A stretch of 64,000 bases of DNA, from the NCBI RefSeq assembly GCF_900747795.2, contig NC_041401.2, positions 67,063,246 through 67,127,245 on the forward strand. The letters are read 5' to 3'. Below, piece after piece: positions 62,805-64,000 of the stretch. The notes under the pieces were generated by a model. It saw only the letters and a list, made by a program, of their open reading frames with translations, ran no database searches and was not told where the DNA came from. This stretch comes from Erpetoichthys calabaricus. Its lineage: Eukaryota > Chordata > Cladistia > Polypteriformes > Polypteridae. Made by a program: the position numbers and the translations under genes. The first letter of the stretch is position 1. Each line of letters opens with the position of its first letter.

Positions 62805-63310
62805 CTATATAGGCGCCGATCCGACACAGACTGACACTGGAGGCACATATAAAAGCAAATTAACTTTTATTTTTCTTCACCTGTGGTGTACATCTTCCCT
62901 GTGTCCCACAGGCAGTACACAGTCCCAAAAGCACCAAAATAAAACACACACTACTCTTTGCATCACCACTCCTCTCGGCAAGTATTGTCCTCCACTTCCT
63001 CCCGAGTCAGGCTCCCGGAGTGGTGGCTGCTGGCCCCTTTAATAGTTCACCCGGAATTGCTTCAGGTGCTGGAGGCAGCCCAGGAACCCCTGCAGAGCCT
63101 CCTGGTGGCCACCCCGGATCCCAACAGGGCTGTGGAGAACTCCATCTCTCATGGAGCCCTGCAGGTATCTGAGGCACCACAGTCACCCAAAAGGCCTGCC
63201 ACCAAGTGGTCCGGGGGAGGTGCTGCACAGTCCATGCTTGCTACCCTGGAACATATAGAGAAGGGGTGTCCCGGCCAGCTGTCCGGCACACCATCCATAG
63301 TCATGTTATG
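62805..63310 (-). repeat. LTR-like repeat, copy D
   Basis: Complement shows CCGGACAGCTGGCCGGGACACC, GGTGCCTCAGATACCTGCAGGGCTCCATG, TTGGGATCCGGGG, GCAATTCCGGGTG, TATTAAAGGGGCCAGCAG, GAGCCTGACTCGGGAGG, AATAAAAG and a 3' end CAGTCTGTGTCGGATCGG. Best preserved with copy B; the two together define both ends of the family. Confidence 0.55.
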
Positions 63311-63318
63311 GGTCTTTT

Positions 63319-63338
63319 GGGGGGGGGGGGGGGGGGGA
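63319..63338. repeat. Poly-G tract
   Basis: About 19 consecutive G at the outer edge of LTR-like copy D; a likely site of length error in sequencing or assembly. Confidence 0.9.
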
Positions 63339-63480
63339 TGGGGGTAGTAGGTAGGGATTGATAACAGTCCATTCTAGCAGCATCAGGCACAAGAGTGGAA
63401 TCAACCCCGACAGCTGACCCTTTCTATTACTTTAAAAATGTAGTATTTTATGAGATAACCAATTATACAATTCAATGGTA

Positions 63481-63610
63481 CTACCGTGTTGTACCGTGTT
63501 AGCCATTATAAATGTAGAGAAAAGCCAAGCAAAATGACACCTTTTACTGGCTAACTAAAAAGATTACAATATACAAGCTTTCGAGGCAACTCAGGCCCCT
63601 TCTTCAGGCA
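63481..63610. mobile_element. 130-bp dispersed repeat with perfect 14-bp target duplication
   Basis: CTACCGTGTTGTACCGTGTTAGCC at one end, then ACACCTTTTACTGGCTAAC, CAAGCTTTCGAGGCAACTC and CCTTCTTCAGGCA. Flanked exactly by ACAATTCAATGGTA (63467-63480 and 63611-63624). A long duplication points to reverse-transcriptase-primed insertion (LINE, SINE or Penelope type), but no poly-A or tRNA promoter is visible. Confidence 0.75.
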
Positions 63611-64000
63611 ACAATTCAATGGTAAAATATTTGAAATGTTTATTTTTGGTTAAATGCCAAAAAGATTAAATATTAACTTTGGCATTAATTAGCATGTTTT
63701 AGAAAATTTCAACAGTATACAAATAAGTAACTTTCTAAAAATAAAAATAATGAGTATTTTTCCTTACAAAAATTATTGCTTGAAACCTAATAAATGTGTT
63801 GAGTTTTTTTTATGCTGTGGAGTGACTTAACCATGGGTTTTATACATTTTACTCTGGATTGCTGTCTCATATTCTAAATTTGTTCCAGATTCAATATGTT
63901 TTTAACACGTTGTCAAGATAAAAGAAATAGAACTATGATAATTGAGATAGGAAAAAGAGATATAGCTCTTGGAGATACGCAGACAGTGATTACAATAATA

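Noticed and set aside
62958-63347. 129-codon frame
   Set aside because: Lies wholly inside LTR-like copy D and the poly-G tract; no conserved protein similarity.

Overview
This is an AT-rich, intron-containing vertebrate window, almost certainly from a ray-finned fish. The interspersed repeats (a tRNA-headed SINE ending in GGAT-type repeats, an RTE-like LINE also ending in GGATGGA, Tc1 elements, Helitrons) make a polypterid such as reedfish or bichir my best guess. That is inference, not proof.

Three host genes can be read by eye from conserved protein sequence and splice sites. (1) SLC25A1, the mitochondrial citrate carrier, lies on the minus strand at 203-13655. It is complete: nine coding exons join in frame to 356 codons plus a stop. 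(2) TEKT1, the ciliary microtubule-inner protein tektin-1, lies on the plus strand at 25107-42494. It is also complete: seven coding exons give 402 codons plus a stop, with a ciliary X-box about 1.5 kb upstream and an AATAAA signal downstream. (3) XAF1-like (XIAP-associated factor 1) lies on the minus strand at 52928-55065. Three internal zinc-finger exons join in frame; the first and last exons were not found. TEKT1 and XAF1 converge here as they do on human chromosome 17p13, although the FBXO39 gene that lies between them in human was not seen. The genes are not a functional unit: one feeds cytosolic citrate for lipid synthesis, one builds cilia, one is a zinc-finger regulator of apoptosis.

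Layout: 1-13.7 kb SLC25A1 with repeat-filled introns; 13.7-14.1 kb its CCAAT-rich promoter; 14.8-23.1 kb an intergenic repeat nest (Tc1-like fossil split by an LTR-like insertion, LINE 3' fragment, a 35-bp inverted repeat flanking 2.5 kb that holds a nearly intact Tc1 transposon); 23.5-42.6 kb TEKT1, whose sixth intron carries an almost full-length RTE-like LINE; 42.6-52.9 kb intergenic repeats (LTR-like copy, Helitron helicase remnant, an internally deleted mariner inside an L1/Tx1-type LINE, Tc1 fossils); 52.9-55.1 kb XAF1-like exons; 55.1-64 kb repeats (CR1-like LINE, hAT fossil, LTR-like copy, a short repeat with a 14-bp target duplication) in which no further exon was recognised.

No wholly new biological system is evident. 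The most worthwhile observations are the long N-terminal extension on the citrate carrier, an Arg-to-His change in the tektin signature peptide, the foldback element 14 bp from a splice acceptor, isolated 5' ends of a LINE that normally loses its 5' end, and the unassigned 35-bp terminal inverted repeats.
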